Assembly (NCBI GenBank): GCA_917880885.1
Contig: OU862927.1
Location: 23,467,450 to 23,531,449 of the forward strand
Origin: Limnephilus marmoratus
Lineage: Eukaryota > Arthropoda > Insecta > Trichoptera > Limnephilidae
DNA length: 64,000 bases
Reading direction: 5' to 3'
Below the pieces are notes generated by a model. That model was not told the DNA's origin. It saw nothing but the letters and a program-made list of their open reading frames with translations, and did no database searches. Of this stretch, positions 1-14,000 are shown piece by piece. Numbering within the stretch: position 1 is the stretch's first letter; the number at the start of each line of letters is the position of its first letter. The translations under genes and the position numbers were made by a program.

Positions 1-365
1 GCAGTTTATCCTTTCCAGCTTCGATGTAATTCTTTTTTTTTAATTTTCACAAAATTTCTGCCATTTATTTTCAGGAATATTTGATCCACGGCACGGGTAT
101 TGCAAATTCTTTAACAATATAGTCTTTAAAGACTCTTGAGAATCGTGTCAATAACCAAACCACCTACTCGTGTTGGAGGGAAGAAAATAGAGGCCAGCAA
201 ATCACAGCCGAACTGTTGAAGTCAAGAGCGAGTCTTAGAAACTACCCATTCTCATTTACTTATGATTTTAGAAATAAAAGTGTTTTAAACAAAGCAGTTA
301 TTTTATTTTCAATTTACTTAAAGTTGATAAATAAAATCAAGAGTAATTTAGCATAGAAGAAGCAG
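1..365. other. Upstream intergenic sequence, no gene seen
   Basis: AT-rich non-coding sequence. The only recognisable part is positions about 171-258, which on the minus strand resemble the C-terminal coding end of the LINE fragment at 52483-52818 (same order of the [13 protein letters not shown] and [14 protein letters not shown] stretches, with stops). Nothing else is supported. Confidence 0.5.
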
Positions 366-502
366 ATAATAATAATAATAATCTAAACTAAAATATGAAA
401 GGGAACAAGACACAGAAAAAGATAATGGTCGCAACTGGGACTCGAACCCAGATCCTCTCGTCTATCCGGGACGTGCGTTTACCAATTTCGCCATTGCGCC
501 CT
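366..502 (-). repeat. tRNA-derived SINE
   Basis: Read on the minus strand, 502 to 428 looks like a tRNA: an A-box-like TGGCGAAATTGG and a B box GGTTCGAGTCC near the end of the head. It is followed by a unique body and an (ATT)n tail at 367-384. The tail and a second copy at 786-872 with the same body show that it is a SINE and not a functional tRNA gene. Confidence 0.65.
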
Positions 503-785
503 ACTGTCAAACCATCATAACAGCCAATTTCAAATTTTGGAATTAACAATATTATCTTCAACTAATATATTTTCCATATCATAGGCAACTACCCTTTTTA
601 TTGAAAACAATCATTCTAAGAATTGGTTTGTAACCTGGATAGCGTCACGGATAAATATATCCGATTTTATTTATATGGAACTATTGACTTTTTATAAAAG
701 TAAATGAATATTCAATTTTTATAAGAATAACTCTCTTTTTATAACTTTTGAAGGTTATTTCCATCAATGTAATATATCATTGAAG

Positions 786-872
786 AAGAAGATAATAATA
801 ATAATCTAAACGAAAATATGAAAGAGAACCAGACACAAAATAAAATAATGGTGGCAACTGGGACTATCTTTT
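786..872 (-). repeat. Partial second copy of the same SINE
   Basis: The body, the (ATT)n tail and the start of the head match 366-450 closely; the rest of the head is missing. A further short match to the head lies near 58078-58112. Confidence 0.6.
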
Positions 873-902
873 TCTATGAGGACAGGAGGGGTTGGAGGTG
901 AC

Positions 903-2054
903 TGTTGATCGAAGAAGAAGAAGAAGCGCCCGGGCTTTATGGAGATTTTTTCAAATCTCATGTCTTTGAGTTATATTTAATTATCTATTCAATTAAACAT
1001 GTGTAATTTCGATTAGTACAGTTTATTTACGAATTCATTAGGATGTAGGGAATCATAATAAACGACAAAGGAAAGTTAGCTCATTTAGAGAAATTATTTA
1101 AAGTTAAATTTGCAAGAGAGAGACCAATACAGTTTGAAACTCAACGGCTTGTTTAGAATCAAAAGGTTACCACAAAAATGAAAGTAATTAAAGTCCTATA
1201 TCATAAATCAAAAAAATTACACAACGTTTGATGGAGTTTAATTACAACATAAATACGAAAATATTTACGTTCAAGGTCGTAAATAACGTATTAATTATTT
1301 AAGTACATATATCTCTAAAGATATGTAGTACAAGGGAGCTTTAAGCAGCTTTCTGTAGATAAGAAAATAAGGGTCCAATTTTCATGAAGGCTTGTGTGAC
1401 GCAGGGGAGGAATTTTCCATCCCTACTACACATACGCAAAGCCTTGAAAATTTAAAATATCGATCAGAGCCAAGAGAAAAGTAAAAAGAAAATTATATAC
1501 TAAGAATAAAATTAAAGTTGACTCTTTTTAAAAATATCACACTGTCTTGCTGATTACTAGGAGAGTTATATAAGAATAATATATGGGTAAAAGGCAAAAT
1601 TTAGTTTATTTTGAAGGTCAAGTGTGCAAAATTTCATCAATCTCGGAATAAAATTGTAGATTTGTATAAAAATCAAACAAACCCCGCCCAGTCTGTGTCC
1701 GCCTTGCGACCGTCCGCCGGCCACAGACGCTCCTTTATATTATTTATTATAATTTTTGCCATTTATTTAGTAGCTCATTATTTCTAAATGCATAATTTAC
1801 AAATATGCCCTAACGACGAAAATCTGGTTTTCTGGTTATTGTGATTTTCTCCTGTTCAGAATTACCCCACGTGCATTATTTGTTCGTTATTTTTGCTACG
1901 GTACCTGATCGAATACGAAATTTAAATTTTCACACAAGTGGTTTTTGTTTGTACCGCCTGCAAATACGTTTCAAAGATAACAAAGGCGCCTTTTGAACTC
2001 AATTGTTTTATTTCATTTATTATAGTTTTTTATTGTAAACTAATTCGTGCAAAG
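903..2054. other. Upstream region of RanBP1
   Basis: No coding sequence is supported. A short (GAA)n run lies near 912-926, and a GC-rich patch with a CTGTG...CACAG inverted repeat lies near 1692-1728. The RanBP1 promoter and 5' UTR must lie here, but I see no clear TATA box and cannot place the transcription start. Confidence 0.35.
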
Positions 2055-5000
2055 ATGTCTGATACTGTAAGTATATTTTTCGCAATAATATTTGCGCTTT
2101 TTTTTATAACCTACAACGATTTCAAATGTGACTTCATCACACAGTTTCTCTGCGAATGTAAACACACTAAACTTTTCGATACCTCGATAATGGATAGTCT
2201 TGGCTTCTTCCACATGCATACATAATTAATATAATTTCTAATAAACAGGCTCGTAATCTATTAACATTTTCAAGGCCAAGCTTGAACGTTTTTTCCCATG
2301 GTCGTGCCATGTTACTCGACGTATGTTTCCTTGAACACCTGTCCGCAAACCATGCTTTATTCCCCATGTCCAAACTACTTCAGTAATTCTTATTTATGAA
2401 GCCTTTAAATTCACGTTTATACAAATGATCATTTTTCTAATTCGATATTTTTTACGCTTTCTTCACTTCACTTCTCTTGAAATTTGTCTGTCAGTCAGCT
2501 TGTTTATTTTGCTCTGTGCGCAAATAAAAAAAAACAGGCTTTTGTCTAATAACTTAATAATAATTTCTAGGTTCATATCGAAACTCCTGTATCCAGGAAT
2601 AGCGAAAGCGATGGAGCTGAAGGAACAGAACATGATCCCCAGTTTGAACCAATTGTGAAGCTTCCACTGGTGACAGTTTCCACAAATGAAGAAGACGAGG
2701 AAGAGATGTGCAAAATTAGAGCGAGGCTCTACCGTTTTGATAAAGTCGACCATGAATGGAAGGTAAATGCTGTCACTGTTATGTTTAATTAACCTGAAAT
2801 TCATCAATACCACTGCCTAAATATGTAAATGGAAAACATATGTTATTATGATAACTGTATCAAGATATAAAATGAGCACGAAAGAGTTAGCATGTGAGTT
2901 TTTATCACTGTTTGTACTACTAATTACTTAACTAGATAACTCCGAAATCAGCACTTCGAAGTTACACACAAACCGTACATTTATTTCCTCGCTCTTGTAT
3001 GCATGTAGGTATATTATTCTCAAGTGTACCTAATGATAAACAAATCTAAATTTTAACAATTCGAAGTAGGTAGGTGCTAGTAAAATTAACAAATAAAGAA
3101 TAAATACTATAGTTTTAAGCTAAATTGTACCAATCTGAAGATGGATATGATTGTCTAATATCTGTTTGGGTCATTGAGGTATATAAATAGAGAAGCAAAC
3201 TTCATTACCGCGCGTCAAAAAAAGCGTAACCACTCTACAACCGCGAGATGTAGCTTTGAAACCACTAAACATTTAAAAGTAAACATATATTTGTCTCACT
3301 TGCACAAGTCACGAAAACTATACCGCCCCGCTAGGATTAGACCGGATTAGACAAAGATAGAAGCACAAACCTGCGATTGCGGTTTGGTGTTGCCTACAAT
3401 TTGAAATTTTACCCAACATACATAATAAAATAGAGTTTTTTTTAACGTTAGTTTGTAATAACATAAAATTATTAAAATTATTTTAATACGTGTTTTATTA
3501 TATGACTAAAAGAAAGCATAACTAATTAAATAATTATGACATTTTTTATTACAATATTTTTATTGAACCAACAGTATATAATTCTCAAACGGAAAGTGTT
3601 TCAAAAGTGTTTTCAAAGTTCTTTTCTCAGCAATCTAATTATTTCCACCCACTTCTCATGGCGTGCTGCATCTTTATGGTACCCTGCAAAATTATTTTCA
3701 ATATAAATCACTACCTATCTACCTACCAAATCAAAAATACAAGAATAATAACAGTGAAAGTGATCCGTAAGAAACTTCGCATAATTGTGTATATTAAGTA
3801 AACAAAACAAAATCCGAAACACTTGCGATTTCTCCCTAGTATTTACTACACTAATGGTGATATAATTTTTTGTATATTTTGGATAATTCAAGTAAATTTC
3901 GAAAAATTAATATCGCAAAATAGTGACAAGTGAAATTGAAATATAATTGAAGGTAGTTGGAGCCCTTGTGATTGGCTAACATCATCGCCATCTTTTTTAC
4001 ACTGACCATACAGCTGCTGCGTCACTGTCTCTAACCGCGCTTGTGCATTATACTAGTTCTGCCGAAAAACAATCTACAGCTAGGGCGACCATGAGTTCGA
4101 GCAAAAAACCGGCTCCCAACTGCAAGAAAATCTGCAAACAACCACAAGGTCCAAAAATAAAATGAATACACTACCTGAAGACATTATCACAGAAGAGGAT
4201 GTTTTTTCAAAATTTACTTTTTACATGGATTTAAAATTAGAAAAAATAAAAACCCAAATTTTGGAAAACATCATGACATAATTAATCACATGCCACAATA
4301 TTATTCTTCAATAACTATATTATTTTTGTGTTTTTTATTAAATTGTAGAGTTGTTAACCTCGACGCAGGCTTGATCTAGTGAGTTTACAAACTTAATTGT
4401 GAACATTATAAACCTAGGTACCATGTAAAGAAACAAATAAATAAAATACGTAAAGAAATATAATTAGGTACTAGATTATTATTTAGTAATAAGTTTTAAT
4501 GAACTATTTTGTAGGAAGATTAAAACAATTTTTATTATTATTTCCAAAATATTTTAATATGGTTACCTCCATAGTAACTTATTCCATAAATTATGTATTC
4601 TCCCATTATTGTGGGAAAACCAAAATGACTTTTTAGTGGCAACACTGAACCTATTTTAGAGTACTTTGACATTTTATTTAAATTTCTGCGTTTTTTAATT
4701 AAATATGAATATGTAAACAATAAAATTACGTTTGGAAAGTAATCCCCCTTGCTTTATTATGTTTTCCTGATCTTGAATCGCATTTCTTCTTTCATTTTGG
4801 AGATAGTTTTGACCGCGTATCGTCCGGTTGAACTCGGTCGGCGTCTCAGTGAGCACTGAACTGACGTTAGGTGGGCATATGCTTTTGGACATATGTACAG
4901 TGGCAATGCTTTGGCGCGGTCATTAGTCATCTATGTATATATATCAATGGTTTGGGTAGTTAAAATAAACAAATGGAATAAATTTGTTCATATGAAGCAA

Positions 5001-8000
5001 TAAAGTTTAACACACAAGCGTATACTCTCATAATACAGGTGTCCTAAAATTCAACTTTTTCCTTTGGATGGCTGACAGATCAACTCATGATTGTCCAGAA
5101 TACCATAACACGACTTAGTAAAAAACCATTTGTTTACGAGATATTGACAGTTTTTTGAGTGCCACAGCTGTAAAATTCCGTATATAAATTTTTTATTTTG
5201 TTAGTTTTATTTTGGACTGTGATCAATATAGCATGGCTATTCAGGGTTGTGTAATAAAAAATAAATCTTAGAATATGAAATTTTTTAACACGCTGTGTAA
5301 CTTCTGTGACCGAAAAATTTATCTGAGGTGTGGATTTTCTCAAAATTCCAGTAAAAGTGCCATTGTCTAGTAAAATTTCGACATTTTGCTAAAGTCATAT
5401 TTTGATATTCTGATCCGTCATGAGTTGGCCTGTTAGCCCTCCAGGGAATAATTTAGACTTTCGGGAACCCTATATATAAAAATAAATACACATATTTTAT
5501 TCGGCAAATGTATTATTAACTTTATCGTCAACTCACTTTTTTCTTGTTTCATGTAAAAATCTATATTATATTGTATTGTATTTATGTATTGAACCGGTAT
5601 ATTTTTTATTCAAACAGTTGGATTTTGCTTTATTACTAAAAGTGAGTATTTATGTCGGGAGACAAAAAAATATGAAAAAATATGCATTTAACATTTTAAT
5701 TTTGTTTAAATTAATTCACTTACGCAGTATATTCCATTTTAATATTTCATTTCATAGACAATGTAAGCGACATGTCCGCCACTCACATAGACTGTAGATA
5801 GGTGCTGGGTAGTCCTCGGTAGCCGCTAGGATGTTTGGTGGATCGCCGGGGTGGAGGCCTTCAAGAGGAAGAGGCAGGGTCCAAGGGGGGCAGAAATAAA
5901 ATCCAAGTTTCAGGTCAAGTCCGGAGAAAGGTCCAAGGGCCAGGCAGAAGAGGCGGAGAATTGCTGAGACGGTACCAGATCGAAAATGTATAATGCGTGC
6001 TGTTACAATCGGTACCCCTCTATTTATAGCACGACCCCCCACCCTCGCCGCCCATTTTTCCGGCAATCCGAGTTTTGCGGGTCTTAACCTCTGCTGTGTT
6101 CCACACAGCAGAGTTTGCTATAGTCTCAGCTCTTCCCCTTATCCTTCTCTTCTGTCTGACCCCCATGACATTTCCCCTACTAATTTATTACATTTATTGG
6201 GACAAGTTATACAAATTTCTCCGGGATCCCCATTTCTTCAGGGAAACTTACGTGGCTAGCTTAATTCTAGTTACATATTTATAAAGTGCACAATAACGAA
6301 GAGAGTCCGGTCTATCTATCCATATTATTTAGATTAGACCGGACTCTTATAATTTGATATAAAACACCAAATCTTCATTGCATTCTGATGCAAAAAATAC
6401 CTACTCCTCCAGACGGAGCGTTCCAATTGGTCCGCCCGGAGGGTGGGTGCGGGGAAGAGTAGGGAAGCGGGGCCCGCCCGTCCCCCGCAGGTAGTTTTTG
6501 CCCCTTGGGGTGAATACCAGTGGCGTGCGGAGAGATCGAAAACGAGAGTTGACCCAGCAAAAACCCGCTCCCGCCTTCGACCTCTCTAGATGGCCCGTCT
6601 CGGAAAACGGGACATGGGAGGAGAAGGGGAACGGAACAAATGGGAAAAGACACGCAGGGAGAAACAATTTCTTTATTAGTGACATTGCAAGCATGCCGGG
6701 AACTCGATAATAATTAATAAAAAAATTCTAAAGGTTCATAATTTTTTTCAAATTGCGGTTGGAAACTTTGGTTTTATAAAGGTGTACATTTAAAAAAAAA
6801 TGTGTTTAATTTTTAGATTTTAATATAAAGTGTGGTGTTTTCTCTTTCTAACACCTTTCGAATCATATTTCTAACCATGATAGTAAGGGAGACACAATGA
6901 TTTATATTTTTTTTTTTTTTTTACATGAGCTCCACACAGGAGGCCCTGAGGAAAACAATTTCCCTCAGGGCCTATGTCATCTTTGGGGATGCTGTGTGGA
7001 GGGTTTTTTTAAGGAAAGGAAGGAGAGGAGAGTTCTATGAAGGAAAAGGGTTTAAGGGGTGGGTAGGAATCTGGGGTTCAGTGTGTCTTGGTCATCCGCC
7101 TCCAAGACCTAGACAAACCTCACTCCATGAACCCGGGCACCCTTGCTAAATCACCAAACGTAGCGAACCACTTGGGGTGACCTATGGCAGAGGTGTTGGT
7201 TATCCAATAAAGGTTCCCGGGGTGGCGGTACCCATTCCCGCCTCCCAGATTGCCTCCCTTATATGAGACCAATATGAGTTTTAATGAGGGGTTAATTGAT
7301 CTGCAGCTGCAGTCTGTTGTAGAACGTTTTGTTAGATAATAAAAAAAAAACAACTTTGTTATCAAATGAAGGCAGACCTTGGTGCATAAATTAGATAATA
7401 TTGTATCTACTGTTTTTAAGGAAACAAACTAGTTTGGTAATGAAATCACCTCCGGTAGCTATTTTTAACACACCTATACCTATAAATGTAATATTTCTAT
7501 TCATGTACATAAAACAATTATCAACCTTGGCTGGGTTTTATTTCAGTCCAAACAGCATTTTCCCCATTGAAATTACGACAGTTTTTTTTTTTAAATTTAT
7601 ATCAGGGGTGCATTTTATATATAATATATAATTGGTGTAATTTTTGGACTTGATTTTCAGATCTGAGCTAATTAGTGAAAGTATATTATGAACATATTTG
7701 TTAGTCTTTATTATATGGATGACTAGCGAGTTCCTGGCGTGCGTTGCTATGGCACTTAACCCCTCAGAAAATCGCCAATATGCACTTTTAATGTCTTTAA
7801 CGAAATGACATTTTACTAAAACTTTGTATTATTACCACTTCACAATTAAAGCTCTATAAATTAAACATTTCTGAACGTAGCCGAATAGTAAAAACTGTTT
7901 TAGAAATCTTACAAAATAAGCTTTCGAATTATTATATTACAAATAAATATTAATATTTGTAAATATTAAAATTTAGAATGCAAACATTAAAAAAATGTGA

Positions 8001-11000
8001 AAATGACTCACGTGATGTTTTTATGTGAAAATGGTACTAAAATCACAGATTATGTAAACAACAATACTTATTCTTCTTCTTCTTCAATGGCGCTACAGCC
8101 CAATTCGAGCCCTGGCCTCCTTCAAAATAAGCCTCCACCGCCCTCTGTCCTCGGCCGTCTTCTTCCAATCTGCAACCTGGAGTAATCCTCTTGCATCCTT
8201 CCTGACATCATCCTCCCATCTCAGTCTAGGTCTGCCCGCCTTTCGTTTACCTCCCGGGTGTCCTGTCAGAACCTTCTTCGGTACTCGTGTGCTTGGCATT
8301 CGGTGCACATGTCCGGCCCATCTTAATCTTTGGAGTCTTAAATGGGTGGAGAGTCTGGGAGCTTGGTAAATATCATAGAGCTCATTATTGTGGCGGATTC
8401 TCCATGCCTCTCCCTCTCGCACCGCTCCTAAGATTCTTCGAAGTACCTTTCTTTCGAAGATGTCAGTGTTCCCGCCTCACATCCATAGGCCAAGACCGTT
8501 CTGATAATTGTTTTATATAAGGTTATTTTGGTTTTCCTATGGACGTTTCGGGATTTGAACACTGGCAGCAACGGGAAGTAAGTTTTGTTAGCGGCTGTAA
8601 TGCGCTTTCTTACTTCTACTGGGTCTTCATTGTCCTGCGTTATGATGGAGCCCAGGTAGGTAAACTCTTCGACCACTTCGAAATTATAATTGTCTTTGAA
8701 TTTCACTTTGTCTTTTATTCTGCGGTGAGGGGTTCTGGTTTGCATCATGATTTTTGTTTTATTTTCATTAATTTGCAAACCCACCTCTCTTGCCGCAGTC
8801 TCCAAAGGGTCAAACACTTCTCTTACAGCCTGTAGGGATCTTCCGACAATGTTAAGGTCATCTGCGTAGCCAACTATTTGATTGCTTCTGTAGCAGATGT
8901 TTGAGTCGGTACTGATCATTGTCTTCCTCACGACGTGCTCCAGTACAATATTGAAAAGGGTGGGTGCTAAGCCATCACCTTGTTTCAGCCCCTGGGAAAC
9001 GTTAAAATCCTCCGTTGTTTCACCTCCTATCCTTACTCGACACCGTGATCCGACCATTGTTGCTTTTACAAGCTTGACTATTTTGGGCGGTATTCCAAAA
9101 TTGAGGAGTATTTCATATATTTTCTCCCTATCTATACTGTCATACGCCTGTTTGAAGTCAACAAATAGTTGATATATATCTATATCGAATTCCCAGCATT
9201 TTGTCAGGATTTGTCGAGTAGTGAAGAGTTGATCAGTGGTGGATCTCCCCCTCCTGAACCCTGCCTGATATTCTCCTAGTAAGTTTTCTGAGTAATATTC
9301 TAGTCTTTCTTTCAAAATCATTGTGAAAATTTTATACGCTGTACAAAGTAACGATATTCCTTTGTGATTTTCACACTTCAATTTGTCTCCCTTTTTATGT
9401 ATGGGGCATATTATGCTAGTTTTCCATTCTTCTGGTACTCTTTCAGCGGTCCATATTTTCACAATGAGATTGTGTAGCAGGTTCTTCAGTTGTTCGTTTC
9501 CATATTTATAGAGCTCTGCAGGGATATTATCTCCTCCCGGAGTTTTATTGTTTTTCAGTTTCTTTAGGGCAGCCCTTATTTCTGCCATTGATGGCGTTCT
9601 CGTTGTTTCATCACTATTTAGCTCGTCCGGAATGTGAGTTGGCTCGACTGTCAGGTTGTTATTGGGATTTAAGAGCTGTTGAAAATATTCTTTCCACCTA
9701 GTCTTGATCTTTTCCTTATCTCCTATTATGTCTCCATTACTATCTCTGCACAGAGATGTGTTGGGTTTGAAGCCCTTTTTAAATACATTGACGCCTTTAT
9801 ATGCCTCACGTGGATTGTTATTTGCAAAGTCATGTTCCATTTTCAACAATATGTTGTTAAAATACAATCTCTTCTTTCTTTTAATTAAATGGTTAGCATC
9901 TCTTCGTGCTTGTTCGTAGGCTTGTCTTTTTGCTCTAGTTCCTCTTTCTATACATAATTTTTTTAGAACATTTTTCTTGCAGACGCTCTGTATGCACTCC
10001 TCATCGAACCAGGGCTTTCTAGCCTGTCTTGGTCTATTTCCAATGCCTGATTCCGCCGCTGTCAGCAGTGCATTTCTCAGATTGGTCCAATCCTCTTCTA
10101 AATCATTTGGGGAGAGCGGATCACTCAGTTGGTTTGGTAGGTTTGTTGACAATGAGTCATGATATCTTTCCAATCCTTCTGGTGTTTTAAGAGCATCGAT
10201 GTTTAGCTTTGGGATACTTGGCTGATTAGACCTTTTATCCCTTGCTATTCTGCATCTATAGGATGCTACTACCAAATAGTGATCCGAATCACAGTTAGCT
10301 CCTCTGTAGCTTCTTACATTTGTGATACTGGTCGCCCCTCTTCTTTCAATTAGGATATGGTCTATTTGGTTATGGTATCTGCCGCCAGGTGATGTCCATG
10401 TCCATTTATATATATTCTTCCGTGGGAACTGTGTTGATGCTATTATCATATTCCTTGATTCTGCAAAGTCAATCACTCTTGATCCATTGTTATTGCTTTC
10501 CGTATGAAGACTGTTTTTTCCTGTAACCTGCTGGTGTGCCGGATCCTGACCAATTTTTGCATTAAGGTCTCCAATTACCATTTTTATATCATTGGATGGT
10601 ATGGTGTCATATATCTGTTCCAGTTTATGATAGAAAGTATCCTTAGTTACTTCATCTTTGTCTTCTGTCTCAGCGTGGACATTTACGATGGAAATGTTAA
10701 AGAATTTAGTTTTTATACGAAGTGTGGCGACACATCATTATAAATTTCGCCACCAAAAGAGGAATCGAGAAACATCTCCTAATATCCGCGCCCATCGGCA
10801 AACCTACTTGCCTAGGTACCTTCGTACCTATACTGGCCGCGATGTACATTCTCGCCTGCCGTGCCAGGCCGACGTTAATAATATCGCCCTCGCCTAGAAA
10901 GGTCTCGAGACAGCACCGTACAATATCTGTACGGCGCCGAATATTCTCGAAGTGGCTCGTATTACCTACCGCGAGGTAGTTACTCTACCGCGGCTATATA

Positions 11001-14000
11001 AGCAGCCGATCGCTCGCCCGCTGCAGTTCAGTCCAGTTCAGTCTCACACTAGCGGGCCGGATCGGTAGAGACGGGACGAGAGAAATGAAAGTCGTCAGGT
11101 CGAAGTGGTGAGTCAGTCGTTTATTTGGCTACGTAGCAGATGGTCGGTGGTCGGTAACATGATGTAATGCGAGGTGCCGGATGAGATGCTGCAGGCGTGC
11201 CTGTGATGGAGATGGTGCGGTGAAGGTCAGCGAGTTGCTCGACACCATGGCGGTGGAGACGACCTATCTTCCAGGCCGTTGCTCGACGCTTTGAATCGCG
11301 GAGATGAACGGTGTGTGGCTCGGTGAGCTGAGCCACCAGCAGGTAGTCCTGGCGAGGCGGAGCGTGTTTCCACGGCAGCGAAGCACGGTGGGCTTCGGGG
11401 TGCCATGAAGTGGTGAGCTGATCCCTGGACTGAAGGTGCGTCAATCCTTATAAGTCGCGGGATGTAGCTGTTCTCAGGAGCTGAAGACACGATGGGCCTT
11501 GTAGCTGAGACGTGGTGATGGACCTCGAGGAAGCTGCCCTGGAGCGTAGCGATGCCATGCAGGAACACTTATTACATGTTGAGATGTTGGCCGACTGTTA
11601 GTGTGAGACTGAACTGGACTGAACTGCAGCGGGCGAGCGATCGGCTGCTTATATAGCCGCGGTAGAGTAACTACCTCGCGGTAGGTAATACGAGCCACTT
11701 CGAGAATATTCGGCGCCGTACAGATATTGTACGGTGCTGTCTCGAGACCTTTCTAGGCGAGGGCGATATTATTAACGTCGGCCTGGCACGGCAGGCGAGA
11801 ATGTACATCGCGGCCAGTATAGGTACGAAGGTACTTAGGCAAGTAGGTTTGCCGATGGGCGCGGATATTAGGAGATGTTTCTCGATTCCTCTTTTGGTGG
11901 CGAAATTTATAATGATGTGTCGCCACACACCCCCTTCCCAGTGTACGGAGTACAGGGTTGAAAGTTGATGCCATGCAGGAGCACTTGTGCGATCTGTTAC
12001 TTGTTGAGATATTGACCGACTGTTGAACTGATACTGACTATAATAATATCAAGTATCTGACTATAATAATATCAAGCAAGTAGGTTTGCCGATGCGCGCG
12101 GATGTTAGGAGATGTTTCTCGATTCCTCTTTTGGTGGCGAAATTTATAATGATGTGTCGCCACAGAAGTATACATATTCTTTCGTTTACAGCCCTAAAAC
12201 CAATTACTTGGTTTTTTAATTCTATTGTATAAATGAGGGGTATAGAATCAAAGGCAGCATTCTCCAAAAAGTGTTATTTTGAGAAAACCAAAAAAAACGT
12301 TTCATTTCTACAATTTTCACGTATTTATAAGTTTATAATTTTATTCAAAAGGGGAAACTGCGTATCTATTATAATTTCCAAAGTAGAATTTGTTTATTGT
12401 ATTGATTGATTAGTTATAACGGATTTAATTATGGAGATTGCTGCATTTGATACTCACCTAAGGAGAATGCTGCTTTTGTTTCTCACACGTGTGGAGAAAG
12501 CTGACTTTGATACTGACAAATAAATTTGACGTCACAATAATGGACCGACCAAATCACAGGGAAGTTCGTGATTATTATTATGATTTTAATTTTAGTATAA
12601 TTAAAATAAAAATAGGTTTTGTAATGTACTCGTACAGTATTGAATTTGGGAGGTGTGTATGGATACCGCCACCCCGGGAACCATTTATTGGATAAACAAT
12701 ATCTACCTCTGCCATAGATATGACTTTAGATTTTCACAGCCAAAAGTATTTTCGTTATCTGTTATTAGGGTGTTATGCCGTGTAGTGCTACCTCCTTCTT
12801 TAGTCAAAGTTTCGGACACTGCAACGCTGTCCCAAACATTTGCTTTGGCACTTTGGCTAAAGAAGGAGGTAGCGCAACATGGCATAACACCCCAAAAACA
12901 AATAACGAAAACCTCTGTTCAAGTGGTTCGCTACGTTTAGTGACTTAGCTGGGATGCCCGGGTTTATGGAGTGAGGTTTGTCCGGGTCTTGACGGCGGAT
13001 GCGTCTGCCCACCTGCTGGATTGCAGGCCGGATCGGGAGAGAATAGTTGTGGGAGTCCCTTTGACTTCTCCAGCTGTGATCTCTCGAAACATCGCAGTGA
13101 GAGGGATAGATTTATACATCCGTCACTTCTGGACACACTGATCCCCAGATTCCTAACCACCCGTAATACCCTTTTCCTTCCCAGAACCTTCTCGCCTTCT
13201 TTTCCTAAAAAGACCCTTCACACAGTATCCCCAAAGAAGACAAAGGCCCTGAGTGGAATTATTTTCCTCAGGGCCTCCTGTGTGGAGCTAATGTAAAAAA
13301 ATACAAGTGTGCAGTTCGCACACGGTACAAATGAAACCTGCAGAAAACTAAAGTAGACAAGAGTGGGGACAAGCACTGCACGAAGAGGAGATCAATTATT
13401 ATCTTATTCTTTCGCAGCCTTAATCCTATAGATGTATGCTGTAACCGACGTGTTGCTCTCCCTCATTTCTTAATTTTTAATCTTATATGTTTTGCTCATG
13501 TACAATGCCCCGGTGCAACCAAATAAAGCTTGTGTGCCAAGTTTGCACCGGGAGACATTCTAGAATCCTATAATTTTAACAATTAATACTTTATTTATGC
13601 TTATTTACGCCTCCAAAGGCAACCAGGCTGACTAGCCTCCTTTTTATTTTTAATTAAGACCCCTTTGAGGGCCTTAATTTCCAGCCTTAGGCTAAGGCCC
13701 TAAAAAGGGCCATTTGCCTTCCCTCCCTTGCCGCTCTGCTGTTATGGCTCTGCAGGAGGCGGCAGCTCCGCCAAGCGGGCTGCTCTCTATTTTAATTATG
13801 GCCCTTTGTAGGGCCTTTTTTCGTCCTGGCCACGAAGTTCAATAATACCGTGCCGCCAGCAACGATCTTTTTCAAAACACATTTTTTCAATTTTAAATGT
13901 CTTTTTCTTAATACACAGATGCCCTGGTGACACAAGTAAAAACTTGGTTACCAAGTTGCCACCAGGAGACATCCTAAACTTATTATTTCATCGCCTTCAG

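Larger units (their letters stand above)
8075..12218 (-). mobile_element. RTE-like non-LTR retrotransposon, 5'-truncated
   Basis: Minus-strand LINE with an apurinic-endonuclease C-terminal part and a reverse transcriptase, ending in a (GAA)n 3' tail at about 8074-8085. It is flanked by the direct repeat ATTCT (8070-8074 and 12219-12223). The 5' end is truncated inside the endonuclease at 12218. The coding frame is broken near 10719 by the foldback element at 10723-12164; reading past it restores [20 protein letters not shown]. Related families end in the same [15 protein letters not shown] tail. The RTE assignment rests on this layout; another clade with the same endonuclease is possible. Confidence 0.85.

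Noticed and set aside
428..502. tRNA gene on the minus strand
   Set aside because: It has A- and B-box-like sequences but is followed by a SINE body and (ATT)n tail that recur at 786-872; the cloverleaf is poor. It is a SINE head.
5993..6284. Small coding gene in overlapping frames
   Set aside because: Two overlapping frames on one strand and another on the opposite strand reflect GC-rich composition; there is no family resemblance, splice context or conservation in view.
11121..11568. Protein-coding frames in the foldback loop
   Set aside because: Two overlapping minus frames are His/Pro/Ser/Arg-rich and lie in the GC-rich loop of a non-coding element; no domain is recognised.
13790..13820. 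Rho-independent-like terminator (GGCCCTTTGTAGGGCCTTTTTT)
   Set aside because: The context is an insect LTR, where such terminators have no known role; it is one of many hairpins there.
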